From Planctomycetota bacterium (GTDB lineage Bacteria > Planctomycetota > Phycisphaerae > UBA1845), in the NCBI GenBank assembly GCA_024280855.1, contig JAJRPG010000071.1, positions 1 through 64,000 on the forward strand: DNA of 64,000 bases. The letters run 5' to 3'. The translations under genes and the position numbers were made by a program. The notes beneath the pieces were generated by a model, which saw only the letters and a program-made list of their open reading frames with translations, was not told where the DNA came from and did not search any database. Positions 43,589 to 53,440 of this stretch are shown piece after piece. Numbering within the stretch: position 1 is the first letter of the stretch; each line of letters starts with the position of its first letter.

Positions 43589-44365
43589 ATGAAGTTAACG
43601 CGTGAAGTGCGATGTTATCCAGGTGCAAGCCAGCAGCTCAATGAGCGTAATACCTGGTCAGGCCTGCCACCCCTCGCTGGGCCTCCAATTTTCTGGGTAC
43701 TCCGCGCCGTTGTGGAAGGGCCGGTAGACCCCAAAATAGGCTATGTCTATGACCTCTCAGACCTGGACGCCCTGTTGCGAGGCCAAGTCGCATCCTCGCT
43801 CGCCGCCGCCAGCGAATCCGAAATCAGCCTCGCTCAAGCCCTGCGACAATCCTTCGCGCAGGCTAGGTCTTCAATCGCTCAGCCGACGACCTTGTTTTCT
43901 TTAGAAATAGCCTTGTCCCCATACCTTCGTTACACAGTCCAAGCAGGAGATTTGCCCGTGGTCGAAGTCACTCAATCATTCGAATTCTCAGCTGGTCATC
44001 AATTATGGTGCGACGAGTTTAGTGAGGAGCAAAATCGCCGCGTATTCGGCAAATGCAGCAACCCCAACGGGCATGGCCACAACTATGTGGTGGAGGTATC
44101 AGTCTGCGGTTCGCCGGGTGATACGACTGGCAACATTATTAACCTCGAAGAATTCTCACACATCGTCCACGAAAAAGTCATTCAGCCATTCGATCATAAA
44201 TTTCTTAACAAAGAATGTGCCGACTTCGCGTCACTAAATCCCAGCGTAGAAAACATCGCCCGCATAATTTGGAAACGATTAAACGATAGTTTTGATCAAG
44301 CTAAGCTAAGCAAAGTTCGCGTCTGGGAAACTCCGAAGACCAGTGCGGTCTATTGCGGCGAATAA
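43589..44365 (+). CDS. 6-pyruvoyl-tetrahydropterin synthase/QueD-family protein with extra N-terminal domain
   Basis: This 258-residue protein has a C-terminal half (about 125-258) that is a complete PTPS/QueD-like domain. FEFSAGHQLWC and NPNGHGHNYVVEV supply the three zinc-binding His residues, and VENIARIIWKRL and VWETPKTSAVY finish the domain. Family members make 6-carboxy- or 6-pyruvoyl-tetrahydropterin for queuosine or pterin synthesis. The N-terminal 120 residues look like a second, degenerate copy of the same fold (YVYDLSDLDALLRGQV) lacking the metal ligands. No queuosine genes are adjacent. Confidence 0.85.
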   Translation: MKLTREVRCYPGASQQLNERNTWSGLPPLAGPPIFWVLRAVVEGPVDPKIGYVYDLSDLDALLRGQVASSLAAASESEISLAQALRQSFAQARSSIAQPTTLFSLEIALSPYLRYTVQAGDLPVVEVTQSFEFSAGHQLWCDEFSEEQNRRVFGKCSNPNGHGHNYVVEVSVCGSPGDTTGNIINLEEFSHIVHEKVIQPFDHKFLNKECADFASLNPSVENIARIIWKRLNDSFDQAKLSKVRVWETPKTSAVYCGE

Positions 44366-44432
44366 ACATATGCTTGTGGAACGTTTTGTCACGAACTCGT
44401 CGAACGTTTGATCGCAGTTAAAAGACATCTAC

Positions 44433-44467
44433 AAAAAGAAGGCCGCCGGTGTTAAAACACCGGCGGC
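44433..44467 (-). terminator. Rho-independent terminator
   Basis: On the minus strand the 12-bp perfect stem GCCGCCGGTGTT/AACACCGGCGGC is followed by CTTCTTTTTG. It lies 27 bases after the stop of the gene at 44494-45033. Confidence 0.65.
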
Positions 44468-44493
44468 ATGTCTCACTTATTCTAACGAGAATG

Positions 44494-45033
44494 TTAGTTC
44501 AGTTTTTGGATTTCGGCTGGTTGACCTGGAATCAGGCAATCAAGAAGACAGAGAGTAGCTAACGCATTGGCCTCAACCTCACACCAAAAAGCACCATTAC
44601 AGGCCCGCATATTACTATTGAACTCATTCTTACAAGTCTGTACGCAGCTTGTACTTGTCTTATCTGTTATCGTTGCAAATCCACCTGCCGCATCCATTCC
44701 TGCTTGAAACGCTGTTGCTTGTGCTATGATTTTTGAGCCTTCTCGGACAAGTTCTTCAGGTGTCATCAGGTCTGCATTTTGAATTGCTTTCACAGAATCA
44801 AGTACTCGAGTAAAATAGAGTCTTTGGGATTTGTTCTCAATTGTGGCGATTTGGATACTAGAAGGCCACTGTAAATTAGGATCATTTAGGGCAAATGAAA
44901 GTTGTTGCACTTCGGCATCATTATACTCAACCGCCACTGTCGTATCGACGCCGCCTGCCCATGCTTGTCCTGTCATCATTGCCGACAATGCCAATGCCAT
45001 GACTGTTCCTGTTCGTAGTGTGTTCTTGTTCAT
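44494..45033 (-). CDS. Exported protein with Cys-rich C-terminus, unknown function
   Basis: This 179-residue protein was not recognised. It has a clean signal peptide (MNKNTLRTGTVMALALSAMM, cleaved after AWA), a mostly helical middle, and a C-terminal block with six Cys (CVQTCKNEF, ACNGAFWCEVE, LCLLDC) that probably form disulfides. A near-consensus AGGAGGA precedes the ATG, and a strong terminator follows, so it is well expressed as a single unit. The gene upstream on the same strand is another small unknown. A secreted effector or bacteriocin-like role is possible but unsupported. Confidence 0.68.
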   Translation of the reverse strand: MNKNTLRTGTVMALALSAMMTGQAWAGGVDTTVAVEYNDAEVQQLSFALNDPNLQWPSSIQIATIENKSQRLYFTRVLDSVKAIQNADLMTPEELVREGSKIIAQATAFQAGMDAAGGFATITDKTSTSCVQTCKNEFNSNMRACNGAFWCEVEANALATLCLLDCLIPGQPAEIQKLN

Positions 45034-45125
45034 CGTTCTGTCCTCCTGAAAAAAGCCCTTGAAACATGAGACGCAACAAACGCCTCTTTCTAAATTTACT
45101 CAATCATTACAGGCTATTTCCGCAG

Positions 45126-45470
45126 TTACGCGGCCAAAGCCAGAGGTCGTTGTGCTTGCGTTACCGAACGGACATGGATGTCCGGTGCAAACGCTGCTCG
45201 TTCGCTATTCACTTTCCCCATCACCACCACCGACTGCGGACGCAACAACTCAAATTCGATCGCGGGTGATGATCCAGTCTGGGCTAGAAACAAGTTTGCA
45301 TCGCGGTCAAAAACAAGAAGCTCCGACTCAATAGGCACGACCGTAGTGGCCGCTGCACGATAAGTGCCTGCCTCTAATTTGTACCGGCCATAGCAACAGA
45401 TGTTGCCGTCCCGATTGTCCATGCCCCGCATATGCGGAGCCGCTTCAAAAGTGCCATTGTGTGTCACCAT
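45126..45470 (-). CDS. Small protein of unknown function
   Basis: This 114-residue cytoplasmic-looking protein was not recognised. A very strong AAAGGAGAT site precedes the ATG. It contains RDGNICCYGRYKLEAGTYRA, then a beta-rich stretch (TTVVPIESELLVFDRDANLF) and an Ala-rich end. There is no signal peptide. It is upstream of the exported Cys-rich protein on the same strand, with 92 bases between them, so the two may be co-expressed. Confidence 0.55.
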   Translation of the reverse strand: MVTHNGTFEAAPHMRGMDNRDGNICCYGRYKLEAGTYRAAATTVVPIESELLVFDRDANLFLAQTGSSPAIEFELLRPQSVVVMGKVNSERAAFAPDIHVRSVTQAQRPLALAA

Positions 45471-46119
45471 CGCTGATCTCCTTTCATGTTTTAATGTTGT
45501 TCAGTTCAGTACGTTGTCTACGCTCATCTATGGACGCGCGCTACTACGTTTCAAGAATACTTGACGAGAAAATGTTTATAACAAAGTTAATGCCCAAGGA
45601 ACTGTGGATGACTTTTGTTTAGTAACGTATGTGCGTGCTGAAGATTCGATACAAGTGTGTGCAGAAAAACAGGTCTGTGGCAGAATGCAACAATCTCAAA
45701 AAGAAATGAATCAAAGTAGGCGATCGAGAAATCCGTGACATATCACAGTTAATGGCTACGAATGCTTCTTAGTGAAAAGCGTATGGCACAGAAAAAATTA
45801 CAGTAGAGCATTACTGTTCACCGCGCTGTGCATATGGCTGCTTGCCCATTTCAACAATGTTCTCCGAGAATGAAAAACAATTAACAGAATTCTAGAGTTA
45901 AATATAATTTTCTTGAATACTAGAAGCGCGCACGATAACATTTTTTTATTACCTCAAACGCCTTAGCGCCTAGAGGTCGGTCGTCGTCAATAAATTACAA
46001 ATGTTTTTTTTAAGTAACTGCGCAGCGCGCGTCTTAAGTTAATTAGAGACGTGTCGTATCAAAGTTGCGTCGCTTTGATATGTATACGCATTTTCTTTTC
46101 GACAAAGGAGTGTCCCCTC
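45471..46119. other. AT-rich divergent intergenic region
   Basis: This 649-base spacer between divergent unknown genes is markedly richer in A and T than its surroundings. No gene with a ribosome binding site was found. An 8-bp inverted repeat lies at 46057-46080. The sequence is otherwise unexplained. Confidence 0.5.
46057..46080. promoter_or_regulatory. Inverted repeat in the leader of the 567-residue unknown gene
   Basis: TATCAAAG (46057-46064) and CTTTGATA (46073-46080) are perfect inverted repeats with 8 bases between them, 40 bases before the ATG. It could be an operator or an mRNA hairpin. Confidence 0.4.
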
Positions 46120-47823
46120 ATGCTGATGCAATATGTTGAATCGCCATACACCATACACAAACGAGGGATGGTTGTACTGCATGAACGAGGTGGACTAGAA
46201 AATTGGATGGCACAGCCCGATGCGCCTCAAACTCTAATAGCACTAGAAATTTTAGTGCTAAACGAAGCCCAAAATCGATCACCAGATATTGACGGGCTGA
46301 ACACCGATGCCGCATTTATTCGCCGCGTTGTGAGTAAGCTCAAATATGTGCTTCGTCACATGGGCGATCTCGACGTTTCTTTAGAGAGAAAAGAAGCAAT
46401 TCTGCTCCGTAGCGTAGCCAAGGAGTGCAAACGAACAAATCAGGAGCGTGGCGGTCGTTTTTTGGACCCACAACCCCATACCAAAGACCAAGCCGACTTG
46501 GATTTGTTGCCGGGTGATAACAGTGAAGATACCGGGGGCTGGAACGCGGCCCAATCCACCTGGTGGGATCGACTAAAAAGCCACGTTCCATCGAGATTGG
46601 CCAAGCGAGCTTCAGTGCTCGCATCATGGATCGAAGGACAGTGTGATATTGATACTATTTTAACAAGTGACGGAGTATTCGACGTGGACGAGATTTCAAA
46701 AATGCTGCACTGCGCAAACGGTGAGACAAAGGAAATTCTCGGTTGCTGGCAACGAGAGGCCGATGCCATTTTGCCCAAAGTGCCGCGCAAGCTGAACGGT
46801 ATCTGCCGGAAACTCAAGGAGCTACTCTCCAAACCTTTTGATGGACTGGCGGATAGCGAGTTGCGCGAGCGACTGTTCGATATTAGTCGCTCATTAGCCG
46901 CGAGCTTTGGCTCCATGAAAATACGAACACGCGCCGTTCGTAAACTAGACTTACCCGGATTCGATGATTCAATTGATCTACTACTCGATGAACGAAAATT
47001 TTCTGAGTCACAAACCGATCGAGGCACCATGGAACGTCTGATTCAAACCCTCACCCACATCCGCGATGCCATCAGCAGTGGAAATGTGGATAAGGCCTTC
47101 GCACATAGTGCGTCCCTCGTCGTTGACATCGCTCGCCTTCAGCATCACACCAGCCAGGAACGACTTCAGGTAGTCCTAGCCTATAGTCATTTCTTGTTTG
47201 TCGCTGGCGAGTGCGAAGCCTTTTATCAATTCAATCAAGCAATCGAAAAAAGAACGGAAGCCCTAGCCGCATCGCAAGGGAAAAACGCCTGGGATAGTAG
47301 CCCGGAATTTGCAAGCGGCGAAACACTACGTCGAATTCGTACCTATGCACGGCTCAATCAAGTGACCTACCAGTTCTACCGGCAATTGACTACAGCATCC
47401 AAAGAACGCTTCGTCGTGCAATCTTATGAACAGTTACAATCACTGGATGAAAAACTGTGCCAAGCCGCCGCCGAGGACCCAGCCGCGACATTTCTCCATG
47501 ACGAGCTTCTCGTTTTGCGAACACACTTAGTGCGGGCAGCCTATAACCAACATCGCCGTGCCGCTAAATCAGAGAAAACCAACGCACATAATCAGCATGA
47601 GCAATACATGGAAAAAACCCGAGAGTTAATCCAAGACGAATTCATTGATCGACACACGGGGCTAACCGATGTATCGAAAATAATCCGAGCCATTCGATCG
47701 ACAGCCGAGGGATGCGCCGTAGAACGATCGCTCGATGTAATAGAAGAATTATTTGCACATATTCCAGACACCGCTTATCAAATTGCCCATGAGCGTGCCG
47801 CAAGAATTCGACTATGCCTATAG
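46120..47823 (+). CDS. Unrecognised 567-residue protein
   Basis: No family was recognised. The ATG at 46120 follows AAAGGAG; a GTG 23 codons earlier runs through the leader hairpin and is rejected. There is no signal peptide or membrane segment, and the whole length looks alpha-helical. About residues 35-115 are charged. A stretch near 185-215 (DGVFDVDEISKMLHCANGET) could be a helix-turn-helix. The remainder, with repeated paired helices, might be a TPR-like solenoid. The divergent neighbours are two small unknown genes, so a regulator or scaffold for them is possible. Confidence 0.6.
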   Translation: MLMQYVESPYTIHKRGMVVLHERGGLENWMAQPDAPQTLIALEILVLNEAQNRSPDIDGLNTDAAFIRRVVSKLKYVLRHMGDLDVSLERKEAILLRSVAKECKRTNQERGGRFLDPQPHTKDQADLDLLPGDNSEDTGGWNAAQSTWWDRLKSHVPSRLAKRASVLASWIEGQCDIDTILTSDGVFDVDEISKMLHCANGETKEILGCWQREADAILPKVPRKLNGICRKLKELLSKPFDGLADSELRERLFDISRSLAASFGSMKIRTRAVRKLDLPGFDDSIDLLLDERKFSESQTDRGTMERLIQTLTHIRDAISSGNVDKAFAHSASLVVDIARLQHHTSQERLQVVLAYSHFLFVAGECEAFYQFNQAIEKRTEALAASQGKNAWDSSPEFASGETLRRIRTYARLNQVTYQFYRQLTTASKERFVVQSYEQLQSLDEKLCQAAAEDPAATFLHDELLVLRTHLVRAAYNQHRRAAKSEKTNAHNQHEQYMEKTRELIQDEFIDRHTGLTDVSKIIRAIRSTAEGCAVERSLDVIEELFAHIPDTAYQIAHERAARIRLCL

Positions 47824-48162
47824 ATATTCACAGAATTTAGTGTCCCCTTTGCATGATCGTGAAGTGACATAGCCATCCGAACGACGGCGCACGATGTTCG
47901 GATGGCTAATGTCCTTCACCTTAGGCTCGCGGTGTCGATTCTATGAAAGCAACGAATCCCTCAGGCGAATCATTTAGCCAAACAAGCTCCGCCTTGCTTG
48001 AATCCATCCACGCAACAATAACAACCCCGCCCCTGTTCAGACACTTGTTTCACCGTATAACAGCATAACGAAGTGGCCTGTTGTCAACTGACGCGCCGCG
48101 TCTCATGGCCTGTCAGGCTCGAAAATTTTTGACCATGTTCAAATACAGGATGTACATGCGCG
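47824..48162. other. Intergenic region with one strong hairpin
   Basis: There is no gene. A 13-bp perfect hairpin lies at 47870-47908 (listed separately). The remaining sequence was not recognised. Confidence 0.55.
47870..47908 (+). terminator. Hairpin, possible terminator
   Basis: The arms TAGCCATCCGAAC (47870-47882) and GTTCGGATGGCTA (47896-47908) are perfectly complementary with a 13-base loop, 46 bases after the preceding stop. It has no run of U after it, so factor-independent termination is uncertain. Confidence 0.4.
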
Positions 48163-50358
48163 ATGTCATATACAAATTATCTGCTAAAAGTTTCGCAAAA
48201 CGCAACTAAGCTATCACGATTTCGATCATGCCTGTGTTGCGGGGTGTGTCTGATGCTCGCGTTGAACACCGGATGTCCGATGGCCTCTGAATGCGGCATC
48301 CCAAACGCTACCTGCTGCGACAGAGATGAGGATTGCGATAACGTCGACCCGTGCAATCCGCAAATCTGCATCAGTGGCGGCATTTGCATGGCTACGCCTG
48401 TGGAATGCACGGACGGCGAAACGTGTAGCGAAGGCCAATGCGTCTCAACCTGCGAGACCGACGCCGATTGCGACGACGCCAACATCTGCACAACAACCAC
48501 CTGTGTTGATAGCCTATGCACAAGCGAAGACATCGACTGCGATGACGGCGATAATTGCACAGTAGATTCCTGCGACTCAGAAGCCGACGGCTGCGTGAAC
48601 ACCGCCGTCGCTTGTGAAACGCTCGAAATCTGCGATGAAGATTCCGGCATGTGCGTAGCTATCGCATGCAACACAGACGAAGATTGCCCAAGCGACGACA
48701 ACCTTTGCACGACCGAAGTCTGCGTGGGCCAAGCCTGCGAATCTCAGGCCAAGGATTGCAATGACGGCGACCCCTGCACGGATGACACCTGCGAGGAAGC
48801 TACAGGGGAGTGCGTAAACGAAGCCGTCGTGTGCCCTGACGGTTGCCCTTGTGAACAAGGGGTATGTCTGGCTGACGGATGTTGCGAAGACGATTCAGAT
48901 TGTCCCGACGACGGATTTTTTTGCAACGGTTTAGAAAGTTGTGGGGCAGACGGAGGCTGCACTTCCAGTGGCGACCCCTGCGAAGGCGAGAGAACATGTG
49001 ACGATGCCGCTATTTGCGACGAAGATACGGATTCATGCCAGCTTGTGGAAGGGGATTCAATTATGCTAATAAACGGCGTGGATAACATCTCTGGCGGCGA
49101 CTGTGACGATTCAATATTTGCTGTTGTAACCAATGCCGGCACCTCCACCCTTTCGGCTGGCGACACATTAAATGGCGGCGGAGGAATTGATTCACTAACG
49201 GTTGTAATTACGGCTAACATGTATTTACCCGTAGCCGAAATTTCAAATATCGAAAACATAATCATCAAGAACTTCAACGCAACTGCGACTAGCTTCAATG
49301 CGTTAAACATCACCGGCGCCACAAACTTCATATCAGACAGCAGCCTTTTTGCCGTAACATTCACCCAAATCGGCGAGTTAGCCTCCATCGATTTGGATAG
49401 CAATATAAAAGACGTCACCGCAGAGTTTCTTGACACCGTGTTATCAGGCATTAACGACACCGTCGATGTAACCATCGAAGATTCAAACGGAACCATAGCC
49501 GACGGAGCCAAGATACTTATTGGCTCAATCACTAAATCAAACGCACCCGACAACGGCGGGCCTGAAACATTAGCCATCACCTCTGAAGGAACAAATCCGA
49601 ACTGGATAACCTCCATCGACGACAACGGCGAAAACGACCTCACCACGCTGACCATCACAGGCTCACAGGATTTACGCATCGATTTCTTCGGCGACAGTAT
49701 CACCACCATCAGCGCCCCGCTCGCCATTGGCGATTTACACCTAAGCGCCCCATTCGCCAGCACGAACAACTTCTCAATCACCACCGGCTTGGGAGACGAC
49801 ACCATCACCGCAGGCCAAGGCGCAGACACCATCACCACAGGCTCAGGGCTGGACACCTTTAGCTTAGATAACAGTGCCACCACCACAGTCGTCGCGGATA
49901 CCATCACAGATTTCGACCCCGGCACATCATCCGCCGCTATTGACAAAATCGAATTCGACCGAAGCGAAATCGAAGGCTTAACCGAAGTAGCTGACCTCGT
50001 AGACACTTCCGCGAATTCAGCTTTCGATAGCAGCACGATACAATTTGTCGCCTTAGCCTCAGACGGAGCAACCGTATCCGGCGCAGACATAGTAGGCATC
50101 ATCGGCGACTACGCAGACGCCGCAGCCGCACTAGCCGCCAAGACCGATTGGACCATCGTCTACGGCTCAACACTGTCAGACAACGACGCATTCTTGATAG
50201 CTTACACCAGTGGCTCGGACGTCCGCATAGCTATTGCAATAGACAACAGCGGCGGAGCAGACAGCGATTCGGTAGACTCAGTCACCGACGTCTTAATCCT
50301 AAAAAACGTGTCACTAGATAAATTAGATGATTCAGATTTTACCGTTATTAAAGCGTAA
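48163..50358 (+). CDS. Surface lipoprotein with Cys-rich repeats and RTX-like calcium-binding C-terminus (paralog 1)
   Basis: This 731-residue protein starts with a basic N-terminus and hydrophobic signal ending in lipobox LNTGC at about residue 38. About 44-300 is a Cys/Asp-rich array with repeated units such as DEDCDN and CTDDTCEEATGECV, which probably bind calcium and form disulfides. A Thr/Asn/Ile-rich beta region follows (about 300-540). RTX-type nonapeptides (GLGDDTITAGQGADTITTGS) lie near 545-565. The last 165 residues (ending DDSDFTVIKA) are a conserved terminal domain shared with the next gene, often seen on RTX or S-layer-like surface proteins. Confidence 0.82.
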   Translation: MSYTNYLLKVSQNATKLSRFRSCLCCGVCLMLALNTGCPMASECGIPNATCCDRDEDCDNVDPCNPQICISGGICMATPVECTDGETCSEGQCVSTCETDADCDDANICTTTTCVDSLCTSEDIDCDDGDNCTVDSCDSEADGCVNTAVACETLEICDEDSGMCVAIACNTDEDCPSDDNLCTTEVCVGQACESQAKDCNDGDPCTDDTCEEATGECVNEAVVCPDGCPCEQGVCLADGCCEDDSDCPDDGFFCNGLESCGADGGCTSSGDPCEGERTCDDAAICDEDTDSCQLVEGDSIMLINGVDNISGGDCDDSIFAVVTNAGTSTLSAGDTLNGGGGIDSLTVVITANMYLPVAEISNIENIIIKNFNATATSFNALNITGATNFISDSSLFAVTFTQIGELASIDLDSNIKDVTAEFLDTVLSGINDTVDVTIEDSNGTIADGAKILIGSITKSNAPDNGGPETLAITSEGTNPNWITSIDDNGENDLTTLTITGSQDLRIDFFGDSITTISAPLAIGDLHLSAPFASTNNFSITTGLGDDTITAGQGADTITTGSGLDTFSLDNSATTTVVADTITDFDPGTSSAAIDKIEFDRSEIEGLTEVADLVDTSANSAFDSSTIQFVALASDGATVSGADIVGIIGDYADAAAALAAKTDWTIVYGSTLSDNDAFLIAYTSGSDVRIAIAIDNSGGADSDSVDSVTDVLILKNVSLDKLDDSDFTVIKA

Positions 50359-50394
50359 AGATGTGTGTCATGCAAAGAGAAAGTCCACACCAAT

Positions 50395-50424
50395 CAGAGC
50401 CGGTAGCGCAAGCGCCCGGTCTCT
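50395..50424. repeat. Palindromic repeat, family B
   Basis: GCCGGTAGCGCAAGCGCCCG forms a near-perfect hairpin and lies between the two paralogous lipoprotein genes. Its flank (AATCAGAGCC) is close to that of the copy at 53477. Confidence 0.8.
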
Positions 50425-50449
50425 TTCTATTAAAACATGGAATGAATCA

Positions 50450-53440
50450 ATGACCAAAACCAACACACTAAGACTAAACATGCAAACCCAAACATGGTAT
50501 CGAATAAGCGTCTTCTGCTTCGCCATCTCACTACTCCTACTACAGGCCGGCTGCCCGGTAACAGACGTCTGCACAAACATCGGCCTATGCTGCGCAGAAG
50601 ATTCAGATTGCGATAATTCCGACCCCTGCATTATCCGAACCTGTAACGAAGACGGTCTATGCACGCCTAACCGTGTCATCTGTGCAAATGATGAAGTCTG
50701 CGAGGAAGGCCTATGCGTCGCCACATGCACTGATGACATGATTTGCGACGACGAAAATCTTTGCACAAACGACACCTGCGTGGACGGTGCTTGCGTCAAC
50801 GAAGCCGTGGTATGCGACGATGGCAACAACTGCACGACAGATAGCTGCGATCCACAGTCCGGCGAATGCGTCGCGACGGATGTTTCATGTCAGCCATTCG
50901 AAATGTGCGAAGCGGAAACCGGCTTATGCGTAGGAAGCTCTTGCGTTGCTGATGAGGACTGCCCCAACGATGATAACATGTGTACGAGCGTCATGTGCGT
51001 TGACGATGCCTGCGCCGAAATGATAACAGACTGCGACGACGAAAAACCTTGCACCTCAGACACCTGCGACCCAGCCACCGGCCTCTGCACCAACAGCGAA
51101 ATCACCTGCCTGGAAGGCGAAGTCTGCGACAATGGCCTATGCACCGGATGTGTCGAATGCACAGACGACACCCACTGCAACGACGACGGACTATTCTGCA
51201 ACGGAGTAGAAAGATGCGGAGCGGATGGCTGTTGTTTCTCAAGCGGAACTCCCTGCGAGACCAGCAAAGCCATAAATTGCGAACGTACAGAATTTATAAC
51301 TCTAGAGGATGTATGTGACGAGAATCATCAAGCTTGTGGAGGTAATTTGCCCGGCTATCTCACGCTCACTACTTCTGCAGACACTTTCATTGGCGGCGTT
51401 GACGATGACACATTAACCGCCGTGTATACCGGCACTTCAACCTCAACAATCAACGATGGTGACATTTTAGATGGTTGCGACGGCAATGACACGCTTTCTG
51501 TAATCATGACTGGCGAGCTATACGACGTACTAGCTACTATCCGAAACATTGAAAACATCATCATCAAAAATTTTCACACAGCCGGAGCTACATTTAACGC
51601 TCAAGGAATTGAGGGCGTGACTAATTTTGCCGCAGACTCTGGTTTGTTTAAGACTTCCATCACGATGATTGGCGAGCTAGCAGCCATCGGCGTTAAGAAC
51701 ACAGCCAAGGATGTCACGGCTAACTTCGTAGATTCTGTCCTGAGTGGCACAGCGGATACCATTACCGTTAACGTCGAAAATTCCGCAGGCGAGGTGACAG
51801 CTGGCACGACAACCGTCGCGGGTTCCGCCATCATCGTCGGCTCAACCACAGGCTCTTCCATCGCAACCAATGGTGGCCCCGAAACCATCACCTTAAACTC
51901 AACCGGCACCGCAGATAACCTAATCACTTCCATCGACGACAACGGCGAAAATGATTTCATGACCTTAAAAATCACCGGCGACCAAAGCCTGCGTGTGTCC
52001 ACTATCGGTGACAGCGTAACTACCATCGACGCATCCGGCTTAACCGGAACCGCAGCTATGGACGTAACCACCAACAACGCCGATGCCAACACCTTGACAG
52101 TAACAGGCGGACCAGGCATTGACATCTTACGGTCATCTGCATTTTCATCAGCAGATACTTTCGACGGCGGCGACGGCGCAGACACCTTGATTATGTCTGG
52201 AACCAGCACTTCGCAGACTGGCGCATTCAGCGGCGGTGCCTTAACGAACGTCGAATTTCTCACGCTAGCCCTCAGCGGAACCGTCACAGCAGCGACAGTT
52301 GACCTAAACAATGCCCAAAACGTAGGTCAGGTCAAAATTACAAACACCGCTACGACGCTCGCGGCCATAGCCATATCAAATTTGACCGCAAATCCAGCCA
52401 TAGAAATCTCAACCAGTGCTGATATTACCATTGGCGCAAGCACGCTTACATTAAAAAGTGGAACGGGTAGCAGCGACACGGCTAACGTAACCTTCTCCGG
52501 CACGGGAGCCATAACATTTATCGGCGCATTAGCCACGGACACTGGCAGCGGGACAAACGGCATCGAAACCTTAACGATAAATTGCACCGGAGGAGCCGTA
52601 AATTTTCATGCCGACGATCAACTTGGCGGCGCTAATGACCTTCTCAGAAAAGTCATTCTTACAGGCTCAGCCAACGTAGCTGTGGGCAACTCAGTCAATG
52701 ACGAGTTAGCCGATTCTTCAACACTGGTTGAATTGGACGCCTCCGCGATGACCGGGGCTATCACCATGACAGGTACAATAAATAACGGGACGATAAGCGT
52801 CACCATAAAAAGTGGCTCAGGCAATGACCGACTACTAGGCGACATCACAGCCGACACGCTAAGCGGCGGCGCTGGCAACGACACGCTCATAGGCGGCGAA
52901 GGTGCTGACAATGTTACAACCGGCAGCGGTGGCGATACCGTTAGCTTGGATAACAGTGCCACGACAACTGCGACGATTGATACAGTCACGGACTTCGATG
53001 CTGGAACTTCGTCTAGCACAGTTGATAAAATAGAGTTGGACCTTAGCGAAGCTGAAGGTTTGACTGTTGCGACTGACTTGGTTGACACAAGTGCTAACTC
53101 AACGGTGGGCAATGGCGCACTAACTTACGCGACACTATCTTCAGACGGAGCCACTGTAGCTAACGCTGACATCGTTGGTCTTATTGGCGACTACGCTGAT
53201 GCGGCTGCTGCTTTGGCTGCCAAAGCGAGTTGGACGATCGTTTACGGTGCAACGCTAGCTGATAACGATGCATTCTATGTCGCTTACACAAGTGGCTCTG
53301 ATGTTCGTATCGCAATTGTGGTAGAAATCGGTGCTAACGCAAACAGTGATACCATTGACTCTGTCACCGATCTACTAATCCTTCAGAACGTCACGTTGAG
53401 TAACCTTAACAGTGGAGACTTTACAGTGATCAAGGCGTAA
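50450..53440 (+). CDS. Surface lipoprotein with Cys-rich repeats and RTX-like calcium-binding C-terminus (paralog 2)
   Basis: This 996-residue paralog of the preceding gene is longer by an extra beta-rich region. The ATG (MTKTNTLRLNMQTQTW) gives a lipoprotein signal ending LLLLQAGC at about residue 35; the frame extending farther upstream crosses a repeat and is rejected. The Cys/Asp-rich array covers about 40-290 and matches paralog 1 unit by unit. A long Thr/Gly-rich beta region follows, then RTX-type repeats (LSGGAGNDTLIGGEGADNV) near 805-825, and the same terminal domain ending SGDFTVIKA. It probably arose by tandem duplication. Confidence 0.83.
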   Translation: MTKTNTLRLNMQTQTWYRISVFCFAISLLLLQAGCPVTDVCTNIGLCCAEDSDCDNSDPCIIRTCNEDGLCTPNRVICANDEVCEEGLCVATCTDDMICDDENLCTNDTCVDGACVNEAVVCDDGNNCTTDSCDPQSGECVATDVSCQPFEMCEAETGLCVGSSCVADEDCPNDDNMCTSVMCVDDACAEMITDCDDEKPCTSDTCDPATGLCTNSEITCLEGEVCDNGLCTGCVECTDDTHCNDDGLFCNGVERCGADGCCFSSGTPCETSKAINCERTEFITLEDVCDENHQACGGNLPGYLTLTTSADTFIGGVDDDTLTAVYTGTSTSTINDGDILDGCDGNDTLSVIMTGELYDVLATIRNIENIIIKNFHTAGATFNAQGIEGVTNFAADSGLFKTSITMIGELAAIGVKNTAKDVTANFVDSVLSGTADTITVNVENSAGEVTAGTTTVAGSAIIVGSTTGSSIATNGGPETITLNSTGTADNLITSIDDNGENDFMTLKITGDQSLRVSTIGDSVTTIDASGLTGTAAMDVTTNNADANTLTVTGGPGIDILRSSAFSSADTFDGGDGADTLIMSGTSTSQTGAFSGGALTNVEFLTLALSGTVTAATVDLNNAQNVGQVKITNTATTLAAIAISNLTANPAIEISTSADITIGASTLTLKSGTGSSDTANVTFSGTGAITFIGALATDTGSGTNGIETLTINCTGGAVNFHADDQLGGANDLLRKVILTGSANVAVGNSVNDELADSSTLVELDASAMTGAITMTGTINNGTISVTIKSGSGNDRLLGDITADTLSGGAGNDTLIGGEGADNVTTGSGGDTVSLDNSATTTATIDTVTDFDAGTSSSTVDKIELDLSEAEGLTVATDLVDTSANSTVGNGALTYATLSSDGATVANADIVGLIGDYADAAAALAAKASWTIVYGATLADNDAFYVAYTSGSDVRIAIVVEIGANANSDTIDSVTDLLILQNVTLSNLNSGDFTVIKA

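Noticed and set aside
45534..45626. 30-codon frame in the AT-rich spacer (begins MDARYYVSRILDEK)
   Set aside because: No ribosome binding site or other support, so it is not annotated.
48744..50102. 452-codon antisense frame opposite paralog 1
   Set aside because: It is a by-product of the Asp/Thr/Ser-rich codon use of the sense gene. The sense frame has signal peptide, Cys repeats and RTX motifs. The same applies to antisense frames at 51601-52311 and 52618-53112.
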